The notes under the pieces: generated by a model
What the model was told of the DNA's origin: nothing
Databases searched by the model: none
Seen by the model: only the letters and a program-made list of their open reading frames with translations
Shown: positions 9,060-16,818 of the stretch, one piece after another
Layout: the number at the start of each line of letters is the position of its first letter
Numbering within the stretch: the first letter of the stretch is position 1
Source: SIG603 sp964370115
Lineage (GTDB): Bacteria; Bacillota; Clostridia; Oscillospirales; Acutalibacteraceae
Length of the DNA: 44,859 nt
NCBI GenBank assembly: GCA_964370115.1
Contig: CAYJIA010000012.1
Location: 1-44,859, forward strand
Direction of reading: 5' to 3'
Program-made: the position numbers and the translations under genes

Positions 9060-10136
9060 TTAGTCGCCAAAAGAAATTCCGATTTCTCTGGCGCTATTTA
9101 TTTCTTCACAGTCTACAGGCACAGTTTTTAGCTTGCCAGCACACTCAGATAGTGGCACGGGAACAATTTCGCCGTTTACTAAGGCCACCATTACGCCAAA
9201 GCGTTTTTCTTTGATAAGTTTTGCAGCACCTGCGCCAAATCTAGTGCATAGTACCCTGTCAAAAGAGCAAGGTCCACCGCCTCGTTGGAAATGTCCTGGC
9301 ACACATACTTTAAGTTCATTATCGATAAGACCTGAGAGCTCTGCCGCAACTTTGTATCCGACTGACGGATAAGGCATTGAATTTCTTTTCTTTTTTAGCT
9401 CTTTTTTGGTAAGTTTTGATTCTTCTTTAGATATGGCACCCTCGGCGACTGCGACTATTGAAAAGTTTTTGCCAGAGGCTATTCTTTTTTGTAGTACTCT
9501 TGAAATTTCATTTATATCATAAGGGATTTCAGGAAGCAAAATAATATCTGCTCCTCCAGCTATGCCCGCATAAAGAGGAAGCCAGCCTACCTTGTGCCCC
9601 ATAAGCTCAACTAGGAATATTCTGCCGTGAGAAGTAGCCGTAGTATGTATACAGTCTAAAACATTGGCGGCAATTTCAATTGAGCTGTGAAAGCCAAAAG
9701 TCATGTCGGTTCCCCAGATATCATTGTCTATAGTTTTTGGCAAATGTATAACATTTAAACCCTCTTCAGACAATAGGTTTGCGGTTTTTTGGGTTCCGTT
9801 ACCACCCAAAATTACAAGGCAGTCAAGTTTTAAATCGGCATAAGTTTTTTTCATTGCCGCCACTTTGTCTATTCCGTCTTCTTCAATCACTCTCATCATC
9901 TTAAACGGCTTTCTCGAAGTGCCTAAAATAGTGCCACCCAAGGTTAAAATACCCGAAAAATCTTTGGGTTTCATAATTTTATAGTCGCCGTTTATAAGTC
10001 CTTTATATCCGTCTTTTATTCCGTATATAGTAAGTTCTTTTGAAAAAGTTTCATATAGGCTTTTTGCAACGCCTCTAATAGAGGCATTAAGACCTTGACA
10101 GTCGCCTCCACTGGTTAAAATAGCTATTCTTTTCAA
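9060..10136 (-). CDS. 6-phosphofructokinase family protein, divergent active site
   Basis: PFK-fold protein, 358 residues, starting at a TTG with GGAGG seven bases upstream. The N-terminal ILTSGGDCQGLNASIRG is canonical. The phosphoryl-donor loop reads GGNGT (111-115), not GGDGS, so the Mg-binding Asp is replaced by Asn113. The next motif is PKTIDND (133-139), with Lys where classical ATP enzymes have Gly. Lys here is shared with PPi-dependent and some long ATP-dependent forms, so donor specificity is uncertain. The window also encodes a classical PfkA at 40589-41557, which implies this paralogue has a specialised role. It is the first gene of the operon with the TIM barrel, pepT and oxidoreductase. 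Confidence 0.85.
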   Translation of the reverse strand: MKRIAILTSGGDCQGLNASIRGVAKSLYETFSKELTIYGIKDGYKGLINGDYKIMKPKDFSGILTLGGTILGTSRKPFKMMRVIEEDGIDKVAAMKKTYADLKLDCLVILGGNGTQKTANLLSEEGLNVIHLPKTIDNDIWGTDMTFGFHSSIEIAANVLDCIHTTATSHGRIFLVELMGHKVGWLPLYAGIAGGADIILLPEIPYDINEISRVLQKRIASGKNFSIVAVAEGAISKEESKLTKKELKKKRNSMPYPSVGYKVAAELSGLIDNELKVCVPGHFQRGGGPCSFDRVLCTRFGAGAAKLIKEKRFGVMVALVNGEIVPVPLSECAGKLKTVPVDCEEINSAREIGISFGD

Positions 10137-10182
10137 AGTAAGTCCTCCTTTTTGTTTATTTGCAAACGTTAAATACGCTTGC

Positions 10183-10310
10183 AGTGAAAAGTGAAAGGTG
10201 AAAAGTGAAAAGTGGTGGTGAAATGCTCCGCATTTTCGATTATAATTTTAAAAACCTTAACTCTTAACTCTTAACTTTAAAACTCTTCACTCCACATGGT
10301 CTGCATGTGG
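10183..10310. repeat. Family B dispersed repeat, copy 1 (heptamer arms, core hairpin)
   Basis: Intergenic element between the ppk and phosphofructokinase genes. The left arm is four tandem heptamers of the GTGAAAA type (10184-10211). The core GTGGTGGTGAAA leads into hairpin AAATGC-TCC-GCATTT (about 10221-10235) and an AT-rich stretch. The right arm is three CTTAACT heptamers (10256-10276), roughly complementary to the left arm with G-T pairs. A second small hairpin, CCACATG / CATGTGG, lies at 10292-10310. No coding potential is seen. The same design recurs at 31854-31974 and, shortened, at 44774-44833 and 20691-20713. Confidence 0.75.
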
Positions 10311-10317
10311 TTGTGGT

Positions 10318-12426
10318 TTATTCTGCTGTGTGTATAGGTATAAGCGGTGAAGCGGTTTCATCGCCTTTTACTTTTTCTAGTCTCTTTATTGCCTGTTTTG
10401 AAAATTCTTTTTGGCTTGATAAAAGTTTTTTGCCACGCTTGTCGACTGCGTGGTAGCTTCTGTCGTTTAGCATTATGCGCGCATTAGTCGTGTCGGTTAG
10501 CATGGTTTCAAGATCTTCAAACACTCTTTGTTTTAAGTCCTCGTCTTGTATAGGGAAGACGAGTTCTATCCTTTTGTCAAGATTTCTTACCATCCAGTCG
10601 GCACTGCCCATGTACACTTTTGGGTCGCCTGCATTTTCAAATTTAAAGATACGGCTATGCTCTAAAAGCTGACCTACTATGCTTATTACCGTGATATTTT
10701 CGCTAAGTCCTTCTATACCTGCTACAAGACTACAAACGCCACGCACGATGAGCTTTACACAAACTCCAGCTATAGATGCCTTGTATAAAAGCTCGACTAT
10801 TTCTTTGTCGACCAAAGAGTTTACTTTTACAGTAATGCCAGATGGAAGTCCGTTTTGCGCATTTTCTATTTCGTTCTTTATCATCTTAATAAAAAATGGG
10901 CGAAGTCCTAAAGGTGCGACGTGGAAGTGATTGTATTCAGGAGGGCTTGAGTATCCCGTGATTACATTGAACAGGGAAGAGGCGTCAGAGCCAAACCTGT
11001 CGTTACAAGTAAATAGGCTTAAATCGGTGTAAAGTTTTGCAGTAGAGTCATTGTAGTTTCCTGTTCCTAGATGTAAGTAACGCTTAATTCCCTCGTCCTC
11101 ACGTCTTACTACTAAGGCAATTTTGCAGTGAGTTTTAAGTCCGAATAGGCCGTAAATTACATGGCAACCTGCTTTTTCTAGTTTCTTAGCCCAGTTGATG
11201 TTGTTTTCCTCGTCAAACCTAGCCTTTAACTCAACTAAAACCGTGACCTGCTTGCCGTTTTCGGCAGCACTAATAAGTGCTTCTATAATAGGTGAGTTTC
11301 CACTCACCCTGTAAAGTGTTTGCTTAATCGCAAGCACATTTTCATCTTTTGCGGCGGTTTTAATGAAGTTTACGACACAGTCAAAACTTTCATATGGATG
11401 ATACACAAGTCTATCTTTTTCTTTAATCGTATCAAAAATATCGGTGCTACCATAAAAATCTGCCGGTGGATTTACAGGCGTGATTTTCTTAAATACTAAA
11501 TTAGGCTCGTCTGAAATGCCTGAGAATTTCATAAAGAAAGTTAAATCAAGTGGACCCGAAACGAAGTAGAGCTCACTTTTTTTAAGTTTAAGCATTTTTT
11601 CAAGGAAAGACAGAGTTTTTTTATCTGCCTTGCTATTAATTTCAAGCCTTACAGGGCGTCCTCTTTTCCTCTTTTTAATAGATTTTTCTATCTCGCCTAG
11701 GAAATCCTCTGCCTCTTCGTCTATAGAAAGGTCGGAGTTTCTTGTAAGTCTAAAAGGAGTCGCCTCGATTATGTCGTGCAGTTCAAACAATGCATTTAGA
11801 CGATAAATGATGATATCCTCTAAAAGCACAAATTCTCTTTTTGCATCATCACTATTTTTTAGCTCGATAAATCTAGGCAATATTGACGGAACTTGAACAA
11901 AGGCAAAACAAGTTTCTTTTTCCTCGCCTCTTGTCTCAAGCCTTACGGCTATGTTAAGACTTTTGTTGGAAAGCAAGGGGAAAGGTCGGCTGTTGTCTAT
12001 GGCAAGAGGAGTCAAGACTGGGAAAACTATTTTGTCAAAATACTCTTTTATATAACTTTTTTGAGAGCTAGTTGCATTTTGTGGCTTTATGAAATATATA
12101 TTTTCTTTGTTAAGCGCTGGAATTAAAGAGCGCAAAAGACAAGAATACTGCTTGTCCATAAACTCGTGTGTCTTTTTATCTAAAGCTTCAAAAAGAACGG
12201 TGGGAGTAAGTCCAGAGTCGTCTTTCTTTTTATACTCTGACTCGATTTGTGCCTTTACGCCTGCCACACGAACCATGAAAAATTCGTCAAGGTTAGAAGA
12301 GGTTATTGCAAGAAATTTGAACCTTTCTAGCAGCGGATTTTCTTTTTTTATGGCCTCTTCCAAAACTCTGTAGTTAAAGTCTATCCAGCTGAGTTCTCTA
12401 TTGTGAAATGGGAATTTATTTGGCAT
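10318..12426 (-). CDS. ppk: Polyphosphate kinase 1
   Basis: Reversibly makes inorganic polyphosphate from the gamma-phosphate of ATP. It is 702 residues, full length for PPK1. The N-terminal domain opens FHNRELSWIDFNYRVLEEA. The catalytic phospholipase-D-like domains carry the autophosphorylated His in LKTHCKIALV at about residue 434 and a second His in LEHSRIFKFEN at about 590, matching the two essential His residues of the family. It starts 12 bases after the Ppx/GppA gene on the same strand, so synthesis and breakdown of polyphosphate are co-transcribed. Confidence 0.96.
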   Translation of the reverse strand: MPNKFPFHNRELSWIDFNYRVLEEAIKKENPLLERFKFLAITSSNLDEFFMVRVAGVKAQIESEYKKKDDSGLTPTVLFEALDKKTHEFMDKQYSCLLRSLIPALNKENIYFIKPQNATSSQKSYIKEYFDKIVFPVLTPLAIDNSRPFPLLSNKSLNIAVRLETRGEEKETCFAFVQVPSILPRFIELKNSDDAKREFVLLEDIIIYRLNALFELHDIIEATPFRLTRNSDLSIDEEAEDFLGEIEKSIKKRKRGRPVRLEINSKADKKTLSFLEKMLKLKKSELYFVSGPLDLTFFMKFSGISDEPNLVFKKITPVNPPADFYGSTDIFDTIKEKDRLVYHPYESFDCVVNFIKTAAKDENVLAIKQTLYRVSGNSPIIEALISAAENGKQVTVLVELKARFDEENNINWAKKLEKAGCHVIYGLFGLKTHCKIALVVRREDEGIKRYLHLGTGNYNDSTAKLYTDLSLFTCNDRFGSDASSLFNVITGYSSPPEYNHFHVAPLGLRPFFIKMIKNEIENAQNGLPSGITVKVNSLVDKEIVELLYKASIAGVCVKLIVRGVCSLVAGIEGLSENITVISIVGQLLEHSRIFKFENAGDPKVYMGSADWMVRNLDKRIELVFPIQDEDLKQRVFEDLETMLTDTTNARIMLNDRSYHAVDKRGKKLLSSQKEFSKQAIKRLEKVKGDETASPLIPIHTAE

Positions 12427-12438
12427 GTCTATACTCCT

Positions 12439-13986
12439 TTATGCTAAATGTGATTTAAGACTTAGTTTGACTTCTATTCCGAAAATATTACTGAAAAATT
12501 CTGCTTCTTTTTCAAAAAACAACTCTTCAAGCACGGCAGACTGATTGCTTGTCGCGCGTATTGTAATAAGGCTGTCGCTTACAGAAATTTGCTCTATCTT
12601 GATTTTTTGCTTATGTGATTTATCTAGTGCGTTTGCAAGCTTTAAGATTGCAACAAATTTTGAAATATGCACGATTTGTGCTTGAGTAAGTTGTATGGTG
12701 TGAAGACTATCTTCAAATTCTGCACCATATTCAATGTGTCCCGTGACTAGAGCAGAGAAATTTATGTCTTCACGAGTCATACCGTAAATATCAAGGTTTT
12801 TAATGATGTCAAGCGACGCGCCTGCCCTCACCCTAATGTTTACGAATTGACCACAGCTATGAAGTATGGCACAAATTAGCAGTATGTTTTTATCGCTGTC
12901 ATTTAGCCCGTGTATTTTTTTAAGCTTTGAAAATAAAATTTCTATTATCTCACAAATGTTTTCGTAATGCGCTTTTGGACAGTCGAATTTGTCGGCTATA
13001 TATTTTGCGTTTAGCAGAGAACTTTTTTCTATATGCGATTTATAAACAAGCTCACTCGACGGTTTTAGCATATGTGTGGCTATAATTTTTTCTAAATTAG
13101 CCTGAGGTATACATATTTGTTTTGTTTTTGGGCTAAGGCCTAGTATTTCGCATAAAATAGCAAGAGAAGTCGCAAAGGTGGTCGCTCTTTCTTCTGGTAT
13201 ATTATATTTCCTTGAAATATTTTCGCTTGTCAAAGAGCGCATGGACTTATATAGTTTTTTAACTGCATCTGTCGATATACAAGCTATATTTTCTGTCATA
13301 GTAGCCTTGCAGTGTTCCGCTATAATATTAATTCCAGACAAAGAGAAAATAAAACAGTCGCAGTCTTTTATGCTTATGTCTATTCTGCTGAGTTCAAGCT
13401 TTATATATTCTTCTACAACAATATGAAAGCTATCTACCTTTGTTTTAAGTTTTGACAAGCTGTCGGTAAGTTTTAAGGCACCAATTGGAATGTCAAAAGA
13501 GCGCGTTACATATCCATTTTCAAGCACAGCTAAACCTATAGTCGAAGAGCCGATTACCGCTATTATTGCTTTTTTCACATCCAGTGGACTTTCTAAAATT
13601 TGGCCTATCATGTCGGCGTAAATCATGGATTTTTCTCTGCCGTCCAGTAGCACCTCGACTTCAAATTTGTTTTGTGTGAGAACCCTGTCAGCAATATATG
13701 CCTTGTTTCCAGCCTCGCGCATGACCGTTGTTGATATGACCTTGATTTTTGAAACGCCATATGTTTGGGCGGCGGACTTAAACTTATTTATTGCGCCTAT
13801 AAGCTCGTTTAAGGTTTTAAATGAAAGTTTTCCGGTGTTAAATATTTCGTGACCCATGGGAATGGGGTAGACTAGATTGTCTATATTGCTCACGATATTT
13901 TTATTGTTTTGAAATATTCCCATTTTGACACTGTTTGCACCAATTTCGATTATGGCGCAAATGTTTTTGAAAGTCCTCGTTTTCAT
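12439..13986 (-). CDS. ppx: Ppx/GppA family phosphatase (exopolyphosphatase) with HD domain
   Basis: Exopolyphosphatase/pppGpp phosphatase family, 515 residues from this start. The frame is open to 14004, but GAGAGGG lies nine bases before the inner ATG. The N-terminal ASKHA fold has the phosphate-1 motif as AIIEIGANSVKMGI, where most relatives have Asp instead of Glu before the GSNS-type turn. The C-terminal half is an HD-type helical domain (LICAILHSCGQF). Its place directly before ppk argues for polyphosphate hydrolysis, though (p)ppGpp-related substrates are possible. Confidence 0.88.
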   Translation of the reverse strand: MKTRTFKNICAIIEIGANSVKMGIFQNNKNIVSNIDNLVYPIPMGHEIFNTGKLSFKTLNELIGAINKFKSAAQTYGVSKIKVISTTVMREAGNKAYIADRVLTQNKFEVEVLLDGREKSMIYADMIGQILESPLDVKKAIIAVIGSSTIGLAVLENGYVTRSFDIPIGALKLTDSLSKLKTKVDSFHIVVEEYIKLELSRIDISIKDCDCFIFSLSGINIIAEHCKATMTENIACISTDAVKKLYKSMRSLTSENISRKYNIPEERATTFATSLAILCEILGLSPKTKQICIPQANLEKIIATHMLKPSSELVYKSHIEKSSLLNAKYIADKFDCPKAHYENICEIIEILFSKLKKIHGLNDSDKNILLICAILHSCGQFVNIRVRAGASLDIIKNLDIYGMTREDINFSALVTGHIEYGAEFEDSLHTIQLTQAQIVHISKFVAILKLANALDKSHKQKIKIEQISVSDSLITIRATSNQSAVLEELFFEKEAEFFSNIFGIEVKLSLKSHLA

Positions 13987-14019
13987 GTGTAATATCCCTC
14001 TCATTAAATAATAAGAAAA

Positions 14020-15324
14020 TTAAATCTCGTTTTGTATAAGTTGTGAAAGTTCCTGTCTTTTTCTGATTAGTTTTGAACTGCCGTCTTGCAAAACTAAAAT
14101 TTCAGCAATTTGTTGATGTGAGTTATAGTTAAAAGGTGTCATTGAAGAGCAGTAAGCGCCAACTCCGCCTATAACTAAATAGTCAGAAATCTTAGGTTCA
14201 GACATAAGTCTTGGCACGGGGTTATCGTTTTCGTCAAGGCACTGAGAGTCGCCACTTTCACAGCATCTTCCTACCACGACCGCCTCGTAAGAGTTTTTAG
14301 GGTCTAGATTAAATTCGGTAGACAAAAGCTCGCCCTCTTTTGATACGATATAAAAAGGATGTCTTGATGCATACATCAAAGGCCTTGCGTTTACTTCCAT
14401 ACCAGCGTTTAAAAGTATAAAGTTAAGTCCGTCGTCTCCTGTGCGTTTTTTGTCCATTACGCTTGCTACACAGTAACCTGAATTTGCCATAATGAATGTG
14501 CCAGGCTCTATTTCCATTTTAAGTTTCATGCCTGTTTTTTCGTAAAATTCTGTCAGCCTAGTTTTTGCATATTCGCCAAGTCTTATTACGTCTGCAGAAG
14601 TCTCGTCAGGCATTCTTGCGTCTTTTAGACCACCACCAAAACTTACACTTTCTATGTTACTATCAAAGTATTTTTCAACTATTGATAACTCTAAATCAAT
14701 ATTTTCTTCCCATTTTTTAGGGTCTGCACCAGAGCCTATGTGGACATGGACTTGATTAAATTTCACACCACTCTCTTTGGCTAAATCCAAAAGAGTAGGC
14801 AGATTAGAAAGGTGCACTCCAAAGCAGGAATAATTGTCGCCTGTATTTCTTGTGGCAGACTCGCCAGAGCCAACTCCCGGATGAACTCTTACCGATACAG
14901 AAATATTATGCTCTTTTAAAAAGTCTTTTATGTTATTAAACTGAGTAATAGAGCAAATATTGTATTTTAAACCTTTAAGCATAAAGCTTTTTAAATCTTC
15001 AAGCTCTTCAAAAAGAGGAACTTCTTGAGTTGTAAGCATTATGTCACTTAAATCTATTCCAGCAAGATGGGCTCTTTTAGCTTCGTTTAGTGAGCTCGCA
15101 TCAATTTTTAAGCCTTCACCGTAAATTGTATTTAAAAGCGCTTTGGTGCTATTTGCTTTCATTGCGTATCGTATAGTCACGCCAAATGCGTTTGGAATAC
15201 CAAGCATAGTTTGGCATCTATTAATTATTTCAGCCTCGTCATAGAGGTAGAAAGGCGTCTTTGTTTTCGCTGCTATGTCCGCTATGTTTTTCGCCGTGAT
15301 TTTAGAAAAATTGTTTAACTCCAT
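14020..15324 (-). CDS. lysA: PLP-dependent decarboxylase, diaminopimelate decarboxylase type
   Basis: Fold-type III PLP enzyme of the Orn/DAP/Arg decarboxylase family, 434 residues. The PLP Lys is in IRYAMKANSTK near the N-terminus. HVHIGSG and SFGGGLKD form the phosphate-binding loops, followed by EPGTFIMANSGYCV and the CCESGD motif that supplies the active-site Cys. These fit meso-diaminopimelate decarboxylase, the last step of lysine synthesis. Relatives such as carboxynorspermidine decarboxylase share much of this, so the substrate is likely but not certain. It is first in an operon with ppx and ppk and has its own promoter upstream. Confidence 0.78.
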   Translation of the reverse strand: MELNNFSKITAKNIADIAAKTKTPFYLYDEAEIINRCQTMLGIPNAFGVTIRYAMKANSTKALLNTIYGEGLKIDASSLNEAKRAHLAGIDLSDIMLTTQEVPLFEELEDLKSFMLKGLKYNICSITQFNNIKDFLKEHNISVSVRVHPGVGSGESATRNTGDNYSCFGVHLSNLPTLLDLAKESGVKFNQVHVHIGSGADPKKWEENIDLELSIVEKYFDSNIESVSFGGGLKDARMPDETSADVIRLGEYAKTRLTEFYEKTGMKLKMEIEPGTFIMANSGYCVASVMDKKRTGDDGLNFILLNAGMEVNARPLMYASRHPFYIVSKEGELLSTEFNLDPKNSYEAVVVGRCCESGDSQCLDENDNPVPRLMSEPKISDYLVIGGVGAYCSSMTPFNYNSHQQIAEILVLQDGSSKLIRKRQELSQLIQNEI

Positions 15325-15355
15325 TTTTATAACTCCTTATTGCATTAATAGTTAA

Positions 15356-15384
15356 ATTTTAGCACATTAACCTGCAAAAAACAA
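15356..15384 (-). promoter_or_regulatory. Promoter for the decarboxylase-ppx-ppk operon
   Basis: Read on the minus strand: TTGTTT (15379-15384), 17 bases, then TAAAAT (15356-15361) with an extended TGC just before it. It lies about 32 bases from the lysA-type start. Confidence 0.55.
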
Positions 15385-15424
15385 TAAAAAAACAAGCAAT
15401 TTTTAAAATTTAACATAGCAAAAC

Positions 15425-15453
15425 TTGACCAAAACTCAGGAACAAGATATAAT
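15425..15453 (+). promoter_or_regulatory. Sigma-A promoter for the HAD phosphatase gene
   Basis: TTGACC (15425-15430), a 17-base spacer and TATAAT (15448-15453), ending 35 bases before the GTG start at 15489. It is divergent from the lysA-operon promoter. Confidence 0.8.
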
Positions 15454-15488
15454 TGAAAAAAATGGAGAATATTTAGGGGTAAAAGACT

Positions 15489-16142
15489 GTGAAAGATTAT
15501 AAAGTGATATTATTTGACCTTGATGGAACAATTACCGATCCGGGCGAGGGGATTACAAAAAGTGTAGCATATGCACTTGAAAAATTTGGAATAAAAAATG
15601 AGAGCCGTGAAAACCTTAACAGGTTTATAGGGCCGCCGCTTTGGTACTCGTTTGAGACATTTTATGGGCTTACAAAAGATGAGGCAGACGAAGCTGTAGA
15701 GTATTATCGGGAGAGATATGTGAAAAAAGGCATAAATGAATGTGAACTTATAGACGGGGTAGTCGAGTTGATTAAAGAGCTAAAAAGCAGAGGGAAAACC
15801 TTACTGTTGGCAACATCAAAACCCGAAGTTTTTGCGAGAGTTGTCATAGAAAATTATAAGCTCACAGAGTATTTTGACTTTATAGGCGGTGCAACAAAAG
15901 ACAAAACTAGGAGTGAAAAGGCAGATATAATAGCCTACTCACTGAAATGTGCAAATGTTAAGGACAAAGAATATGTCGTGATGATAGGCGACAGGGAACA
16001 CGATATATTGGGTGCAAAGGAGCAGGGCATAGACAGTATAGGAGTAAACTGTGGATACGGAAGTATTGAAGAGTTTAAACAGGCAGGCGCCGACTATATT
16101 TTTGAAAACATGGCAGAGCTTTTTGAGGCTATGATTTTTTGA
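15489..16142 (+). CDS. HAD family hydrolase, phosphoglycolate phosphatase-like
   Basis: Haloacid-dehalogenase-fold phosphatase, 217 residues, starting at GTG behind AGGGG. Motif I is LFDLDGTITDPG, motif II is the Thr/Ser of LLATSKP, a Lys in the following helix serves motif III, and motif IV is MIGDREHDILGA. The alpha-helical cap between motifs I and II is of the Gph/PpaX type. Substrates such as phosphoglycolate, pyrophosphate or sugar phosphates cannot be separated by sequence. It is a single-gene unit with its own promoter and a large hairpin behind it. Confidence 0.88.
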   Translation: MKDYKVILFDLDGTITDPGEGITKSVAYALEKFGIKNESRENLNRFIGPPLWYSFETFYGLTKDEADEAVEYYRERYVKKGINECELIDGVVELIKELKSRGKTLLLATSKPEVFARVVIENYKLTEYFDFIGGATKDKTRSEKADIIAYSLKCANVKDKEYVVMIGDREHDILGAKEQGIDSIGVNCGYGSIEEFKQAGADYIFENMAELFEAMIF

Positions 16143-16179
16143 ACGTAGCCAGTATTAATAGTGAATTTTACAATAAACG

Positions 16180-16220
16180 CGAACACACGGGTAAACCAAA
16201 TTGGTCTACCCGTGTGTTCG
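16180..16220. terminator. Long inverted repeat between convergent genes, likely bidirectional terminator
   Basis: Eighteen-base arms (16180-16197 and 16203-16220) with a single mismatch and a five-base AAATT loop. There is no clean T-run on either side, so it is an atypical terminator. It sits between the ends of the HAD gene and the DUF1874-like gene. Confidence 0.65.
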
Positions 16221-16249
16221 TTATTTAGGAGTTAAGATTTAATCAAAAA

Positions 16250-16630
16250 TTATTTAAGTCTTGAGATGTACTGACAACATACATATACATTCTCAATCTT
16301 TTTAGCCTCTGTATCAAGAGGTGTCATAGTTATGGGTTGTGTTTCAGAAGGGGTGATGTATAGTTTAAAAGCAATAGCATCTTGTCCCGGTCTCATGTTT
16401 GAAACATGTTTGTAGTCAAATCTTTCGCCATGGATGCCCAGATAATCATACACAATAGTTTCAAATTTATGTCCTGAAAACACTCTCAAGACCATGTCTT
16501 TGTCATACATTTCAATTATTGCCTTAGCCTCTTCAAAGCTAAGCATACTAAATTTATATTCGCCCTCGTTGATTATAGTTGCCATAGTCTCACTATCTAG
16601 TAGTAGTAAAGGTATATTTTTGTTTGACAT
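16250..16630 (-). CDS. DUF1874 / STIV B116-like small protein (possible AcrIII-1/Crn2 relative)
   Basis: Small protein, 126 residues, behind an AGGGGAG ribosome site and a strong promoter. The layout resembles PF08960 proteins: an opening hydrophobic strand PLLLLDS, the helix SFEEAKAII, a GH-containing helix (SGHKFETIVYDYLGI, His54), and the strand MRPGQDAIAFKLYI, which parallels the PGDRALVFRL-like strand of that family. Members include archaeal virus B116, YddF of ICEBs1 and the AcrIII-1/Crn2 ring nucleases, which cleave cyclic tetra-adenylate with a His at the GH position. The residues after GH differ from the usual GHxST, so activity is uncertain. No CRISPR or phage genes are nearby. The family call is by eye only. 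Confidence 0.5.
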   Translation of the reverse strand: MSNKNIPLLLLDSETMATIINEGEYKFSMLSFEEAKAIIEMYDKDMVLRVFSGHKFETIVYDYLGIHGERFDYKHVSNMRPGQDAIAFKLYITPSETQPITMTPLDTEAKKIENVYVCCQYISRLK

Positions 16631-16681
16631 AATAATTCTCCCCTCTGAATTAAATTACGCTTAGTGAATTTCTTTAAATAC

Positions 16682-16711
16682 ATTATACTCGCTCTAAAGG
16701 GTAGTTGTCAA
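16682..16711 (-). promoter_or_regulatory. Sigma-A promoter for the DUF1874-like gene
   Basis: Minus strand: TTGACA (16706-16711), an 18-base spacer and TATAAT (16682-16687). Both hexamers are consensus, so this small gene is likely well transcribed on its own. Confidence 0.85.
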
Positions 16712-16762
16712 CAATTATTTTTAAAATAATTATATTTTTTTAATAAAATATAACAAAATAAT

Positions 16763-16802
16763 ACAAAAAAGAGGGCAAAGACAGTGAAAATCTGCCTTTG
16801 CC
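16763..16802 (-). terminator. Rho-independent terminator of the two-gene membrane operon
   Basis: Minus strand: GGCAAAGGCAG, a seven-base loop and CTGTCTTTGCC (one G-T pair), then CTCTTTTTTG. It lies 17 bases after the stop of the gene ending at 16819. Confidence 0.9.
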
Positions 16803-16818
16803 ACTAATTTTAATTACT

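Noticed and set aside
10184..10276. Heptamer tandem repeats considered as a CRISPR array
   Set aside because: Units are 7 bases with no spacers, and no cas genes are present. The structure is two complementary arms around a core.
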